DNA of 64,000 nt from NCBI GenBank assembly GCA_035235625.1, contig CP141149.1, forward strand, positions 13,767,893 through 13,831,892, written 5' to 3'. The position numbers were made by a program, and so were the translations under genes. This DNA is from Saururus chinensis (lineage: Eukaryota > Streptophyta > Magnoliopsida > Piperales > Saururaceae). Of this stretch, positions 25,298 to 37,980 are shown in pieces (position 1 is the first letter of the stretch; every line of letters begins with the position of its first letter). The notes under the pieces are model-generated. The model did not search any database and had not been told where the DNA came from. It saw only the letters and a list, made by a program, of their open reading frames with translations.

Positions 25298-27453
25298 CAA
25301 TCTCCTCAAGAAGACCTAGAGCAATGTGTTCACCTAGACATCTCTTACAACAAGGAGAGTTTGATTTCCACATGGGAAACTTAGAATACATGGTAGCCAG
25401 TGCACAAAGGCATACCACTCTGGATTCTGAGGGTCCAGACGACTCTATCAAGAAATCTCAATCACATTCGAAACAATTCGACTCAACTCAACCCAACTCA
25501 ACCTGGGGAGGATGTTCTAATCAGGAATTCAAATCGAAATCTTGTCCTTTCAGACCAACCAATTTTTGACAAGCCAACGATTGATTAATCCGGCACGTAA
25601 TTTCACACCATTGCATCTAATCAATCAACCATGGCTAATCTCAATAAAGTGTTATTCATAAATCTATTTCATGATGCATGTAACATGGTACATATGTGGG
25701 CAATACATACATGAATCATAATTCATGAAACGTGCTCCCATTAGCCCCACATGCATCATTTCTAATCATAGTATCAACCATCACCATAATTATCCCCATA
25801 TGTGTGCGTACATGACAAAAATATTCAATTCTAAGCATATGAACATGCATTGTAAATCACCCATCAACGTACCACACACATGCTCTTGAACATTTAATTA
25901 TGGCTCTTTACTAAAATCATGGGTGAAAACCATTGAAAAATATCATTCGAATCAATTGCAACCTCAAGCTAAACTTAGGTAAACATATTCACACCACATT
26001 TAAAGCTAGCATGACACCATTATTCACCTATAATGTAATCATATTATGTGAAGGCATATAATTCCATTCTCATGCTATAATGTTTCTAGAATCATACTTA
26101 AAATATGATTATTCATTCAACATGGATTCAAGATAAGAATTTATAACATGCTTAACCAAATAACATAAAATCCACTTAACACTTAACCATTCATCATAGC
26201 CTCCAACATCAAATTCATACCCTTCCAGTAGCTTATCCTAGCATGATTTACTCACCATAAACATAGGAAATGATACTTAAGAGTAAAAACACAAAAATAA
26301 GCAAAATCACAAAAATCACAAATCTATTGTGTTGGCATTCGAATGCCCTGCAAGGCCGTTCGAACACCAAAACTGAAGTTTTGGTTTGTCTTTTTCATTT
26401 CGACTTCAAAACAAAAAATACACATATATATCTTAAACCTTTAAATCTCACTCTCAAACTTCATAATAATGAAATCTAAGCTAGGAAACAACAATTCTAG
26501 TCATTTACAACCAAAAACACTAAGAAATCATAAGAAATATTAAACTTTTCTAAATCCATCATTAAAGCTCAACTCCATGGAAACCCACATAAAACTCAAT
26601 TAAACATCAAATCTGAAATCACAAATCTATTTAGGACGAAATCCCTTACATTCAGTGACTTTCTTGACTTGAAATCGAGGCTCCAACACCTTCAAAATCC
26701 TACCCACAATAGGGTTCTGTTAATACTTGCATAAATCTGCTTAAAAATAGCCAAATCTCTTGAAAACTTGTAGATCTAAGTTCAAAAATAAATTTTTTTT
26801 CATAAGGGTTTGAAAAAGAAATTGAAATAAGTAGCTTTATAGGTAGAAATTAAAATTAAACCTTAGTAAAAGAAAAGATTAGAAAGTGTAGGAGACACCT
26901 TAAGAAATTAATGGATGATTAAGCTAATTTTTACCTTAATCACCTTTCATTCTTTGGAAATGAGGATTAGGGTCTCCTAACCTCCATATTCTAGCCCTTT
27001 CCAATTGGTAAAATGATTGTGCCTTTTTATTTATAGTAGGCTTTGGGGTACACCTAACAAATAAGTGGGGTATAAATAAAATTTAACACTAAAAATAAAA
27101 AATTTACTTATTTTAAGACCAAATTGATGTTTAATAATTTTAAAATATCTAATTACTATCTTAAAATATTTCTAGGGTCATTTTGGGCCTATCATCCCAA
27201 TTTTGCACATGGGGCCACAGTGGATCCCTCCCCTTAACTTTTTGGGAAAATAGTCAAAAATTTTAAAAATTCTAAAAAATTCAAATTGACTTATTTTAAC
27301 ATAAAAATCATCGAAGTGGGGAAAATTTTGATTAAAACCTTAGTTAACTACATTAATTTAAAAAATAGTCAAACTCAATTAAAGTTAACATTAAACCACA
27401 CAATAATCACTAAATAAAATAAATTAAACCGATTAGAGTTTAGGGATCTTACA
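25298..27453 (-). mobile_element. Family A long LTR, 5' part, truncated by the neighbouring copy
   Basis: Minus-strand LTR start TGTAAGATCCC at 27453, running through a leader and a palindromic module at 26335-26366, then ending at 25298 where the full A LTR begins. The remaining third of the LTR is not found next to it. Subfamily as at 14266. Confidence 0.8.
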
Positions 27454-27480
27454 TTCCCCATAAGGATTTTACCCAAATTA
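27454..27480. other. 27 bp spacer between opposed LTRs
   Basis: Short sequence between the outward-facing starts of two A LTRs on opposite strands. It is likely a scrap of the MULE or of the original target. Confidence 0.5.
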
Positions 27481-30400
27481 TGTAAGACCCTCATCTCTAA
27501 ACCGGTTTTTGGTTTTCTTTTATTATCGGTTATCGTGAGGTTAACGTGTTTTCTAATTTATTCGGTGGTTTTGTAAATAAATAGTGTTTATGATGGTTTT
27601 AATCAAAATCAACTTTAAGATTAGTGGTTTTAAGTGATTTTGAATTAAATATGAATTTTTAGGATTTTTTAAAATTTTTACTATTTTTCAGAAAATTAGG
27701 GTTTTGGCGAGACCCTGTGGGCCTCACCGTCAAAATTTTAGTTTTTACGTCAAATGGACCCAGATATCAACTTAAGGTTATACAAAAATTTTTAAAATTT
27801 TCTCAGATTTAATTAGTGCTCAAATTTGTAAAATACCCATTTTTAGCCTATTTTTCTATTTACACCCCACAATTTACCCATACACACCCCAAAGCCTACT
27901 ATAAAAGGCCAAACCTGAGTCATTCCCATTTTAGGAATAGGCTGAGGAGGAGAGGTCAGGCCTAATCCCCAATTGGGCCCGGATTAGAAGGTGTTTAAGG
28001 TAAGCTCATTCTAATTAAGCATTAAATCCTAGCTTTCTTCTTAATCCCCTCTAAATCTACCATTTCCCCTTTGTTTAAATTCATTTTTAAACACCAAAAT
28101 TATTGATTTGTATTTTTACTTCAAACCCTAACTCACAAAATCCAATTTTTATGTTCAACAAGCCCTAGATCTAAGTTTTTAATTAGGGTTTTCTTTGTTA
28201 AATCAGTTTTAATGGAGTTTAATTCAAACTCTATGTCTAAGGTTTTTAAGAAGGGTGACCATCAAATCTAAGCCTAATTAAGGGATAAGGTAATAGACTT
28301 TCAAAATTTTAGTCTTTCTATGGTAAAACTCTTAATTTTGTGGTTTATTTTGAATGGAGTTACTTTATTTAGTGTGCTAATGGCATAATTAGAAAATGAT
28401 AATCTTTAATCTCGATTTCATAGGTTTATCTTGTTATGATGTGGTTTAGCATTTTGGAAGTCATGGTGGACTTTTGATGCATTTAGGTTGTTAGATGGTG
28501 ATTTGAAGTGTTATCAATGGAGTTTCGGTTTGAAAATTCGAAAGGAAGAAGATGGTCAGTTCTACCTTGTTGGCGTTTGAACAGCCCCTCTGGGCATTCG
28601 AACGGCAACACTATTGGATCAACAGATTTCTAGTTCAGCCGATCGAACAGCCTGTCGGGCTTTCGAACGGCCAAACTGTAAATTTAAAAATTTCCTATTT
28701 AGCCGATCGAATAGCCTTCTGGGCATTTGGAAGGCTAGACAACAGTTTTGTGTTCTATTTGCATGATGTTTATTTCAATGATTCCACTTTAACTTGTCAA
28801 TTTCATATGAATGTGGAGTATTTTGAGCTATATTATGGTATTGGATAGGCACACTATTGAGGTTATGAAGTTGAGATATAAAATTAGAGATTTGTGGAAT
28901 GACTTATGGTTTGTGGCATGATGTTGGAATTGTCATCTTGAAATTATAAATGGTTGATTTTTTATGGTTAATCATATTTTCAGTAGGACTACAACCTATT
29001 AATGGACTGATTTGGCATGATAGAATGTGGTTAGTTGATGTGTAGATGTTGGTGAATGTCATGGCTTAAGGATGAAATGAATGATCTTATATGTGGTTAG
29101 CCTTTGTGGTTGAGTTTTGATTTGAGTTATGATTTTAATGATTCTTCTTCTATGATTTGTGCTGGAATTCATGATTAGATGTTAATTCACATGTGCAGTG
29201 TGGTAGTGAGGTAATTTCAAGCATGTTGAAATGCACTGAGTGAAGTGCTTCTACTAGGTACACACACATGTGGGGTTTAAATAATGATGTTGAAGCTTGA
29301 TATTATGATTATGAATGATGCATTAGGGGCTGATGAGAGTACTTATCATGGATTAAGATTCATATATGCCATGCCCACGTATGTACTATGCTGCATGCAT
29401 CATGAAAATGGATTTCCAATTGAGGCTTTATCGAGGTTAATCGAATTTGACCGATTGGATACAATGTGGTAAAATTGTGTGCCAGATTGATCGGTCGTGG
29501 ATTAATCAAAAGTTGATTGGTCCGAAAGGACATGTTTTGATTTGAGTTCCTGTGTGGAACGAGTGCACTCCCCTGGTTGAGTCTAGAGAAATGAAAGTAT
29601 GTGGGGACGAGTTGTGTACTTGTCTTGCGGATTGTGAGATTGTTATTATGAGTGTTATCTGGACCCTAAGAATCCAGTGTGGTATGCCATGTGCACCCGC
29701 TACCACGTGTTCTAGGGTTTCTTGTGTAGAAACTCGGGCTCTTTCCTCCGCAGGAGATGTCCCTGGGCAAACACCCCTGCTCTAGATTCTCTGTGTGAGA
29801 ATGGGGCATCCTCGGCCAAGATCGTCCAGGGTGAGCAGTCTTTAGAGATTGACAACCCCGAACTTTCTTGAATTCTTGTGTAGAATTTTGGACCATGACA
29901 AGCCTTCGTGGCCTTGTCGGTGTTCCCGTCTGTGTGACACTAAATTGTGATTACTCCTTGATGGAGGTTGTTATGATGTGATGCATGATGGAATATGTAT
30001 GTTAGAGATACATTCATGCAGGTTGTTATGATGTGATGCATGATGGAATATGTATGTTAGAGATACATTCATGTAGGTTGTTATGATGTGAATGACACTA
30101 TGTGGATTATGCACTATGATGCAGGTTTAAGTGATGTGTATGTGTGATCAGAAAATGATGCACTTTGTCAATCTTAGATCTGAATGAGTTTATCGTTATG
30201 CTATCATATTTTCGATGATGATAGTTATATTAAAAACCATTGCTGAGTTTGTTAAACTCACCCCTTTTTTTGTGTTTTTGCTTTGGGGCTGCGTGGTGCG
30301 ACACGCAGATGGACAAGATCTCCTCTTTGAGGAAAGGTCAGAGATGACTTGGATGTGATCGTGGAGATTCTTGTGTGACTTAATTTCCTTGGTTTATGCT

Positions 30401-30740
30401 TTATTTTTAGAACCTTTGTGTAGGGTTCTCTGTTGGATTTTTATGCTACTTTATACAGTTGTGATGCTTAAGACTTATTTTGAGCCAGTGTGGGCTATAG
30501 TTGACTAAACATGTAGGTTTGAGACAAGTTGTTTACTTTGTGTTAAGCAACTCTCTTTCTTTTCTTCTTATTTACTCTTGCTCAAAGGATTGTGCATACT
30601 CCATAATTCTGTTAAGTTGCCCGTGGTTAGGGTTAAGTCTTCCGCTAAACCGTTTCTCAATTTTCCCTTCGTCGCCCCCACGCGCTTGACCGGCCCTTGG
30701 ACCAGGTTCGGCTTAGGTCGGGCATCGCCGGGGCGTGACA
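27481..30740 (+). mobile_element. Family A long LTR, full length
   Basis: 3260 bp, TGTAAGACCCTCATCTCTAA to GGGGCGTGACA, close to the copy at 41727 over its whole length. TATAAAA lies near 27900, about 420 bp from the LTR start, and GC-rich palindromic modules at 28570-28740. Flanks are AATTA and GACTC, so there is no target duplication. One side may have been rearranged, or the copy formed by recombination between elements. Confidence 0.85.
29960..30082 (+). repeat. Tandem array of about 55 bp in family A LTR
   Basis: Just over two near-identical units containing GGAATATGTATGTTAGAGAT followed by ACATTCATGCAGG. The same array has four units in the copy at 41727 (44160-44385). Confidence 0.85.
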
Positions 30741-30837
30741 GACTCAACCCCTCCTCTCCCATCAATTCCCAAAATTCTTGAAGAAAGACAACCTCCTACT
30801 ACGAATATTTGGGGGGGCGAAGTTATTAATAAGGAAT

Positions 30838-33800
30838 AAGAAGCTACTCTAGAAGATTAAAGTATGTGAAAATTACAAGGATGCCGTCAAGTTGGCAGTA
30901 GTTCTTGTGTTGCAAAGTTTTTTATGGGTAGAGGATGGAACAATAAGGTCAATAGAAGATACATACAGCTTGTAGATGACCTAGATGATTTTGATGAGTA
31001 TCCTTGGGGAAACCTCTACTATTGGGATACATGGCGGGGTTTAGAGCAAGCTATGAGGTCTATGGGAAATGTAAATTACAATGCCTATGGTTTTATGCAT
31101 ACGGTAATGGTAAGTTTTACTTATTTATTGAATTTGTTAAAATATTTTAGTACTTAACTAATGAAGACTTATGTTTTATGTGTAGGCAATGAAGATGATT
31201 CCATTGCTGGGTGATTGTTGTGCAAGCAAAATGAGGAACATTTTTCCTCTTATTTGTTGCTAGGTATATTATAAGAAGCCCAAATTTAATCATATTGAAG
31301 AGGTGGTTTTTAGTGGGAAGGTATATACTAACTTTCCTTTTGTTTAGAATGAACTATGATCTAAGCATGTATGGTACATTTACCTTGCGATATGTATTTG
31401 TATGTAGGTAAAAGTTATAAAGGCCATAAATGTGGATACATAGGACAAAGATTCCAATGAACTAATTCATGAAGCTGCAAGTTTGAAGTCCTTTGAGGAA
31501 TGAGAGAGTAATATTTTCATCATTTATCAGTCTCCACACACCTTGTGATGTTGATGTGATTGCATCTATTGATGATGCCTCCATGAAGGAAGTGGGAGAG
31601 GAAGAGGTGACTCATTCTTCAAAGGAAGATACAACTGAGAATTTGGAAAAATGCAAAGTAGCTGCGGAGACTCTTTGTGGTGGACAATCGTAGGTTGAGG
31701 CTTCCAATTTGCAAGAGGATAGGAAGGGAAAACATACGGTGGGGGATGGGGGTTTGCATGTCACTTTGCTAGACATACTATCTTTTATAAGAAAGATTGA
31801 AAATAAGGTTGATAGAATTTATGAGATAGTTATGTTTTGGTGACAATTGTTATGAACAAGGCATCTAGGGAAAAGGTAAAAAGTAACATTATGTGCAATT
31901 TTTCATTGTAAATTAGCCAAAAATGATACTTGAATGGAATTGAGCTATAATGATGTTTTTGTAGGTGCCTGTTGTTGAAGAACAATTTTTAGATCAAATG
32001 GAGTTTGATTTTCCTACTATTGATGAAGTAAGTACAATGGAAAATTGAAAAGCTATAAAACTAGAAAACTAAAACAATGGAAAATCGAAAAACTATAAAA
32101 ATGAATAACTAGATTATGTACTAATAATTTGATTTACTATGTTTATGTAGAATGTGGCTAAGGAGAGGGTTGAGGGAGAGAAGGAGGAAAAAGAGGTGGA
32201 TGTGGAAATGGAAGATGAGAAGGTTGAGGGAGAGGATGAGGAAAAAGAGGACGATGAAAATGAGGAAGAGGAGGAGGATGCAGATTATAAGGAAAAGGAT
32301 GCAGGGGAAGATGAAAAGGACACCGAGGCAAAGAACAAACTAGATGAAAACAATGGGAGAGTGGAGAAGGATGAAAAGGAGGCCGAGGAGGAGGACTAGT
32401 TGGATGAAAACCAATGGGGAGTGTAGAAGGGTGAAAAGGAGGCTTAGGAGGATGAAAAGCTGGATGAAAAGCAAGGGAGAGTGGAGAAGGATGGTGGAAG
32501 GGTGGAGGAAGAGGAGGTTGGAAAAGGGGGTGGGGTGGGGGATAAAGATGTGGACAATGAGAAGGAAAAGACTATTATTTCCATTGAGGTACTTGTATTT
32601 TTGGTTTATTGAATATATTTGCATATAATATGAATTAATAATTTCATATCTTCTTATGATCATGTAAGATGAAGAAGAGGATAATAAGCCTTTGAGTATG
32701 CGTAAAATAAAAATTACACCAGTGGGAAGGGTGAGGAATAAAAGTAAATATAGAAAGGCCCCCTATACACATCCACACAAAAAGGGGAAAAAATCAACTG
32801 AGAAGGATGTTGATATTCTCCCTAACCCTAAAGGTTGACACCTCTTCAATGGAGAAGTTGAAGATCAATAAATTGCTCATACTAACCGAGGCTGCCTAAC
32901 TAGATTTTACTAACCCTGTTTCATTTAGGGGTGAAGATGAAGAAAAGTTTATGGAGAAGGGTGCAAAAAAGTGAGTTTATTTGTTACTATTCCCAATGGG
33001 GTATTGTGAATAATATTACTTATTTCATTGGCATTGTATTTGATTTGCGGGGTGGTATTTGTAATAAGCATATATACAAACCTTGGGGGCACCCTAATAA
33101 CCCCAACAATCTTGAAGGGTTGTACAAACCCTCAGAGTTGGCTTGGAGATGAAGTATGTATATTGATTTAATTCATTTTAATATATGTTTGTAAAAGCTA
33201 AATTGTAATATCAAGAATTTTTTTAGGTTTTTAAAATCAAACACGTGGAAATTAGGGTATTTGACCCCTTGAATTTATAGTGAGAATAACTTACTCAATA
33301 GTTAGAAATAGTGAAGGAAACCTATATAGTTAGAAAGTAGACATAAAGAGCTTTGAAACTCCACCAAGAACGCACAAGGGAGTTTGGATGAGGGAGATAC
33401 GACTGTTCAAAGTTGAACATATCATATATGGCCTGTTTACCCGATTTAGACTTGTATTTGGGCCGTTTAAGTCATTTTATGCACTCGATTAATTAATGTT
33501 CCAAAATTTATTTTTAAAGGCCCAATTAGGTTGTTGAAGTGAGGGGTTTATCCCAACTTCTAAGGGGATTAGGAACCCTAATCCCTATGCTTATAAAAGG
33601 GCTTCTTAGGGCATAACAAAAATAGGGGGTTTTTGGCCTTAAGGGAGGAGAGAAGGTGGTGGACAACGAGGCTCCGGTGGCGGTGGATCGACGACAAACC
33701 ACAAATTAAGGTAGGATCATTGTCTTTGTCTTCGAATCAAGATTAGTAAAGATTTTATTGAGTAATTTGATATAATTTCTACAATCACTATTCACATAAT

Positions 33801-36800
33801 TATGTTGAACAATGTTCTCCAGTCACTATTTCGTAATTACAATGAACAATGATTCTAAAAACAAAAAAAAAATTAAAATACTCTAATTGAACCGAGTCTC
33901 GTTCAGTGAGTTCAAATAGTTAGATAAACTAAAAACAATTACAAATGATTGTGAGGGAATGTAGAGTATCTTGACCAGTTTCAAGACAGGGGAAAAATTC
34001 CAAAGATTGTAAAATGACTAATCTACCCTTATGAGTTGAATCGTAGAACAATTTTAATGACCCTATTTAGGGGCTCCGGTTCAAGGGCTTATAGTGGGTT
34101 AAAAATCAAGAAAAATTTCATTGATAGGTACATGTGTACCCTAAATTCAGACCTATCCACTAGGTGGGTAAAAATCCCAATATGTAAATAATTGACTATT
34201 TTACCCCAAGGGTTAAGGTAAAACTATTAAATAGAAAGAAAATTACCTCAGGTTCATAACACCAACCCCGTGATTAGTTTCGGACCCATCAAGGTTTAGG
34301 GAAGCCTTGAACAAAATGATATAAATACCCCTATGAATGGACCGGCCTGATTCGCATTATAAAATTAACGGGCCAATGTGATACTGAAACCTTTTTCGAG
34401 GTTAAAGACTTACCCGAGAGCAGAGAGGACCATGTCTAATGTGGGATAATTACCTTAATACCCGTAGGTGCGTTATGACCAGTTTTCATAAAGACTTAAT
34501 CAGTTAACTGAAGGAGGCTTAGTGCACGAGAGCTTGAATATTTCTAATATCATTATCGGGTTTGGTTCTTGATATTATGATCTGCTTGGACCTATGTGGG
34601 TCTATATTTTTTTATGTTTTTCATTGTTTAATGTTTGTTATTGATATTGTGATATTAATTTATCACTAGCTTAAAATTAAAAAAATATTAATCAATGGGG
34701 TTAGATAGCTTTCCATTGGGCGAGAACACCTAATCAAGGTAAAGACAAAAATACCTCAGAGGGATATGAGACTAGTTCATTGAGTGAACAAAGCCTTTGA
34801 CCTGACAATTTGCCTTGGTTGATGAACCGATGGCAATTTTGAGTTCCAACCCTATTCCAGAAAGGACTAATAGGGTTTCGGATAGTCATATGGAATCCTA
34901 GCTTATTGATGAGCAATATAGGGTTCAAAATAGTTTGTTGAGTCTTAGCTCTATTGAGGAGCTGTTGATTTGACCGTGTAGTTTCACCTCCTCGTTGGAG
35001 GGAGCTCTCCTTAAGTTGGACTCATCACTGATCTATTGAGGATCATTTAGTGTATAAGAATTTCAATTAGCTAACATCCTACTTGGTTGGGTTCTCCAGT
35101 CACTTTTGTTTAGGTGCAATTTTGGGTCATGCCTTTCCACTCCAGTCAGGTCCTTTATGGGCTAAGATGGATGGTGGTACTTCCTGGTGGATTCCAGGGC
35201 CACACTATGGATGGTTCCCTTTGGAGGAAGGTCTATGGTGGTTGTATCATTTGTCACTTAGGTTGACATCTAATGTGTCTGTTTGTCTTTGGGAATAGAG
35301 AGGGATATTAATTTTCGAACAATGGTTCTAGAGATAATTTATAACATTGTTTGATATTGCTTGTTTAATTAGAATAAGTGGAACGATTAAAAGACTTGTA
35401 TAAAATATAGGTTGTTTGAAAATACTTAAGCATTGCATGTGTGATGCTATACTTCTTATGATAGTGTAGTTTCTAGGCAGAACTACATCTGGATCCAATA
35501 TTGTTAGAAACATTGGAGATGTTAACTGATGAGTACATACGCAACTAACATCGAGTGATGTTGGCCCGATCCAAAAAATATTAAATTATACTTTTGTTTA
35601 TTTGAAACACTCCTCCAAGGGGAGGAGATGCTTGATTGTTGTTTGCTCTTGTTTGGTTGCAGGTTCTTTAGATGGGGACGTTACGAGATCGGGATGTTGG
35701 TGGCCGTTTGAGGACGACTTTGCACTAGTGGGATTTAGTTTCTTACTTATGCAATCTTGTAAGTAATTGTAATTACTGGCGAGAGAGCTAACTTTACTTG
35801 GTTATTTATATTCGGATAGATGACAGACTTACACTTAGAGGGTTATTTATTTATTTATTTTTGACACGTGTAATAATATTATATGTTTTGTTATTTGTAT
35901 TTTTGAACCCAAGTTATCATGACTTAGATATTTTAGTCGATTGATTTGATTTAAAGAAAAAAAATTATCATGATTTATTGTGTCCTTTATTTAAAAAGGG
36001 TTTTAAAAATCCAGGTCATGACATAAATAAGGAATCTGATTTACTATATTTGTTTCATTTTCATATAGCAATTGATGCTTACGTGAAACTCATGTGCAAC
36101 CATAGGCCTCATTGGATTAAGGACTATACATTCCACTCAGTGCATTTCCTAGTAAGTCTTCTTTTTTATATACAAAAAACTATAAACTGTGAATTGAATA
36201 ACTATCCATAGGATATCCCTGAAGTGGACAACTATGAATTGAATTTTTTGAAGCTGAGTTACATAGTAATGTGTTGGCAAAGATTGCTTGTGCGTGATTG
36301 CAAGGATGCATTAGATAAGTGGATTCAATTTAAACGTGCACATTGCTAGCTGCCAGAGTTAGAGGAATGGGCAGCCATGTGGACAACAGTCCTAGACTAT
36401 TTGAAGAGCTTGTTGAGTATCAATGGAAGACCATTTTCAGAATTTTCAGCTCATTACTTCCCACTCCATGTCAACAATAATAATTGGATTTTGGTGGTGC
36501 TCCGTATATGGGAATGTCAAATTCTGATTTTTGACCCACTTTACTCCGGGGAGGCGTTGGAAAAGTATTATACTAAGTTGAATAAACTACAAGTCCATAC
36601 ACTGCCACTCCTTTATAGGTTTGGATGGTTAGAGTGCAACGAATGGTGGCAGATGGAGATTGTGGAGGTAGTAGGTCACCCCAGACAAGTCAATTGTGAT
36701 GACTGTGGGGTTTGTTTATGCTTATACATGTGGTGTTTGTTACATTGGCATGCTTTTAACTTCACTCGTGAGGACGTGCCCCGGCTAAGGAAGTTGATAG

Positions 36801-36850
36801 CTTACCTTTTATTGACAAAAAAACTTTTACGATATGAATTTAGTCACTTA
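30838..36850 (+). pseudogene. MULE-captured gene: DUF1985-like plus C48/ULP1-like peptidase, decayed
   Basis: Several plus-strand exon-like blocks. 30870-31110 gives YIQLVDDLDDFDEYPWGNLY and GLEQAMRS, typical of DUF1985 segments in ULP1-carrying MULEs. 32154-32580 is a very acidic Glu/Asp/Lys linker. 36053-36830 is the C48 domain: AIDAYVKLMCNHRPHWI, FPLHVNNNNWILVVLRI, ILIFDPLY and CDDCGVCLCLYM. The nucleophile Cys (DDCGV), the Asp (IFDPL) and the Gln (PRQVN) are present. Where family members have HW the sequence reads NW, so the catalytic His appears lost. The gene is broken by in-frame stops and by a 2.8 kb solo LTR at 33204-36023, and its 5' part is separated by the family A cluster. It is probably non-functional; in MULEs such genes are hitchhiking SUMO/ubiquitin-like protease relatives. 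Confidence 0.75.
33204..36023 (+). mobile_element. Solo LTR, family C, 2.8 kb, target duplication TAAAT
   Basis: TGTAATATCAAG to CCAGGTCATGACA, flanked by TAAAT at 33199-33203 and 36024-36028. TATAAAA near 33593 lies about 390 bp from the start, the same spacing as in families A and B. No coding region inside, so a solo LTR is the simplest reading. It splits the captured ULP1-like gene. Confidence 0.85.
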
Positions 36851-36978
36851 TTATATGTTTTCTTTTCATAACATTTAATTGAAATCATAATTAATAGAGT
36901 TGTTGAACCCTTTTTTTAGAGGATGACAACACCCTTCAAGAACAGAAGAAGTGAGCATAATAAATCAAGCATGCCATG

Positions 36979-37356
36979 TGTTGAAGGGTGGGCAGGATGC
37001 AGTCTGATTAGGGAGTGGGAAGCATGTCATGTGTTGAACACTTTTTTCAACGGATGTCTTATTTCTGTTTAGTGATCCCTTAACAGGTCAAAGCTGAATT
37101 AGTTGATTGTTTAGGAGTTAATTCAGATGAGTATTAGATGGGTATAAATGGGAGCTGTAAATAGAACGTAGTTAGTTTTTCTGGAATTCTTCTTAGTAAT
37201 AGAACTTAGTTTAATGTTTTGAGCTTCTGCTTTGCAGACCTGAATTTGGGTAGATATGTGGGTTCAGATCATTCTTTTTTGTTCTATTCAAAATATAAAT
37301 ACAGATTTATTTCTTGTTCTATTTTTTCCTATCACTTTCTGCAAGAGCTTTCAACA
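36979..37356 (+). mobile_element. Small LTR-like insertion between the two MULE genes
   Basis: Terminal TGTTGAA and TTCAACA, a TATAAAT near 37142 and AT-rich R/U5-like sequence. GCATGYCATGTGTTGAA occurs twice, at 36969 and 37023, so the true left end could be 37032. The flanks do not give a clean duplication. Probably an old solo LTR. Confidence 0.45.
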
Positions 37357-37399
37357 GCATCAAATGAGCGATTTTGGGAACGCTGAGAGGGAAAACCAT

Positions 37400-37980
37400 A
37401 GTTCACACAAATAAGCAATTTTGGAAAAAATATAAGAATAAAAACACTAAAAAAGCCTAATTAGATTCACAACATAGGAAGAAAAATGGGATGCACCATT
37501 TATGCATGCATTGACTAAAAAACTGCCAAACTGTAAAACTGGACAATTGACACCAAAAAACTAAAAATTGGAAACAGGAAATTGAAAAACAAGAAAATTG
37601 CATAACTAGAAAACACTTGAAAAACTGTCAAACATGATAAACTAATATCTATACTATAACAAAAACTCATGCAACTTGCAAATATAAATATAATTGATAG
37701 AGAACTAGGGATTTGTATACAATTGATGTTGCAAAAACCCTTTATGTATGTGAGATACACAAAGAAGGAACTATGAATCAATGTATACAAGTAATATCAA
37801 CAAAAAATTGCTTTTGTATACCTTTCATATCCACAAAGCTACATTTGTCTCCAAACATGTATCATATTTCAAACTCTAAATTGAAATATTAGAAACTATC
37901 ACCTCCAACATCCATTTTGGAAGGTTGTGGCATATCTTCTGCACTATGACTACTTGAGGTCATCAACTTTGCTCGTTTAG
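37400..37980. other. MULE intergenic spacer with AAAACTG repeats
   Basis: Spacer between the convergent MULE genes. 37510-37635 is rich in AAAACTGCCAAACTGTAAAACTGG-like units. No gene seen. Confidence 0.45.

Noticed and set aside
27481-30740. Solo LTR with target duplication
   Set aside because: Ends are clear, but the flanks AATTA and GACTC differ, so a simple solo LTR insertion cannot be claimed.
32154-32399. Acidic ORF as a separate nuclear protein
   Set aside because: Low-complexity Glu/Lys linker between the DUF1985-like and C48 parts of the captured gene, with no start context of its own.
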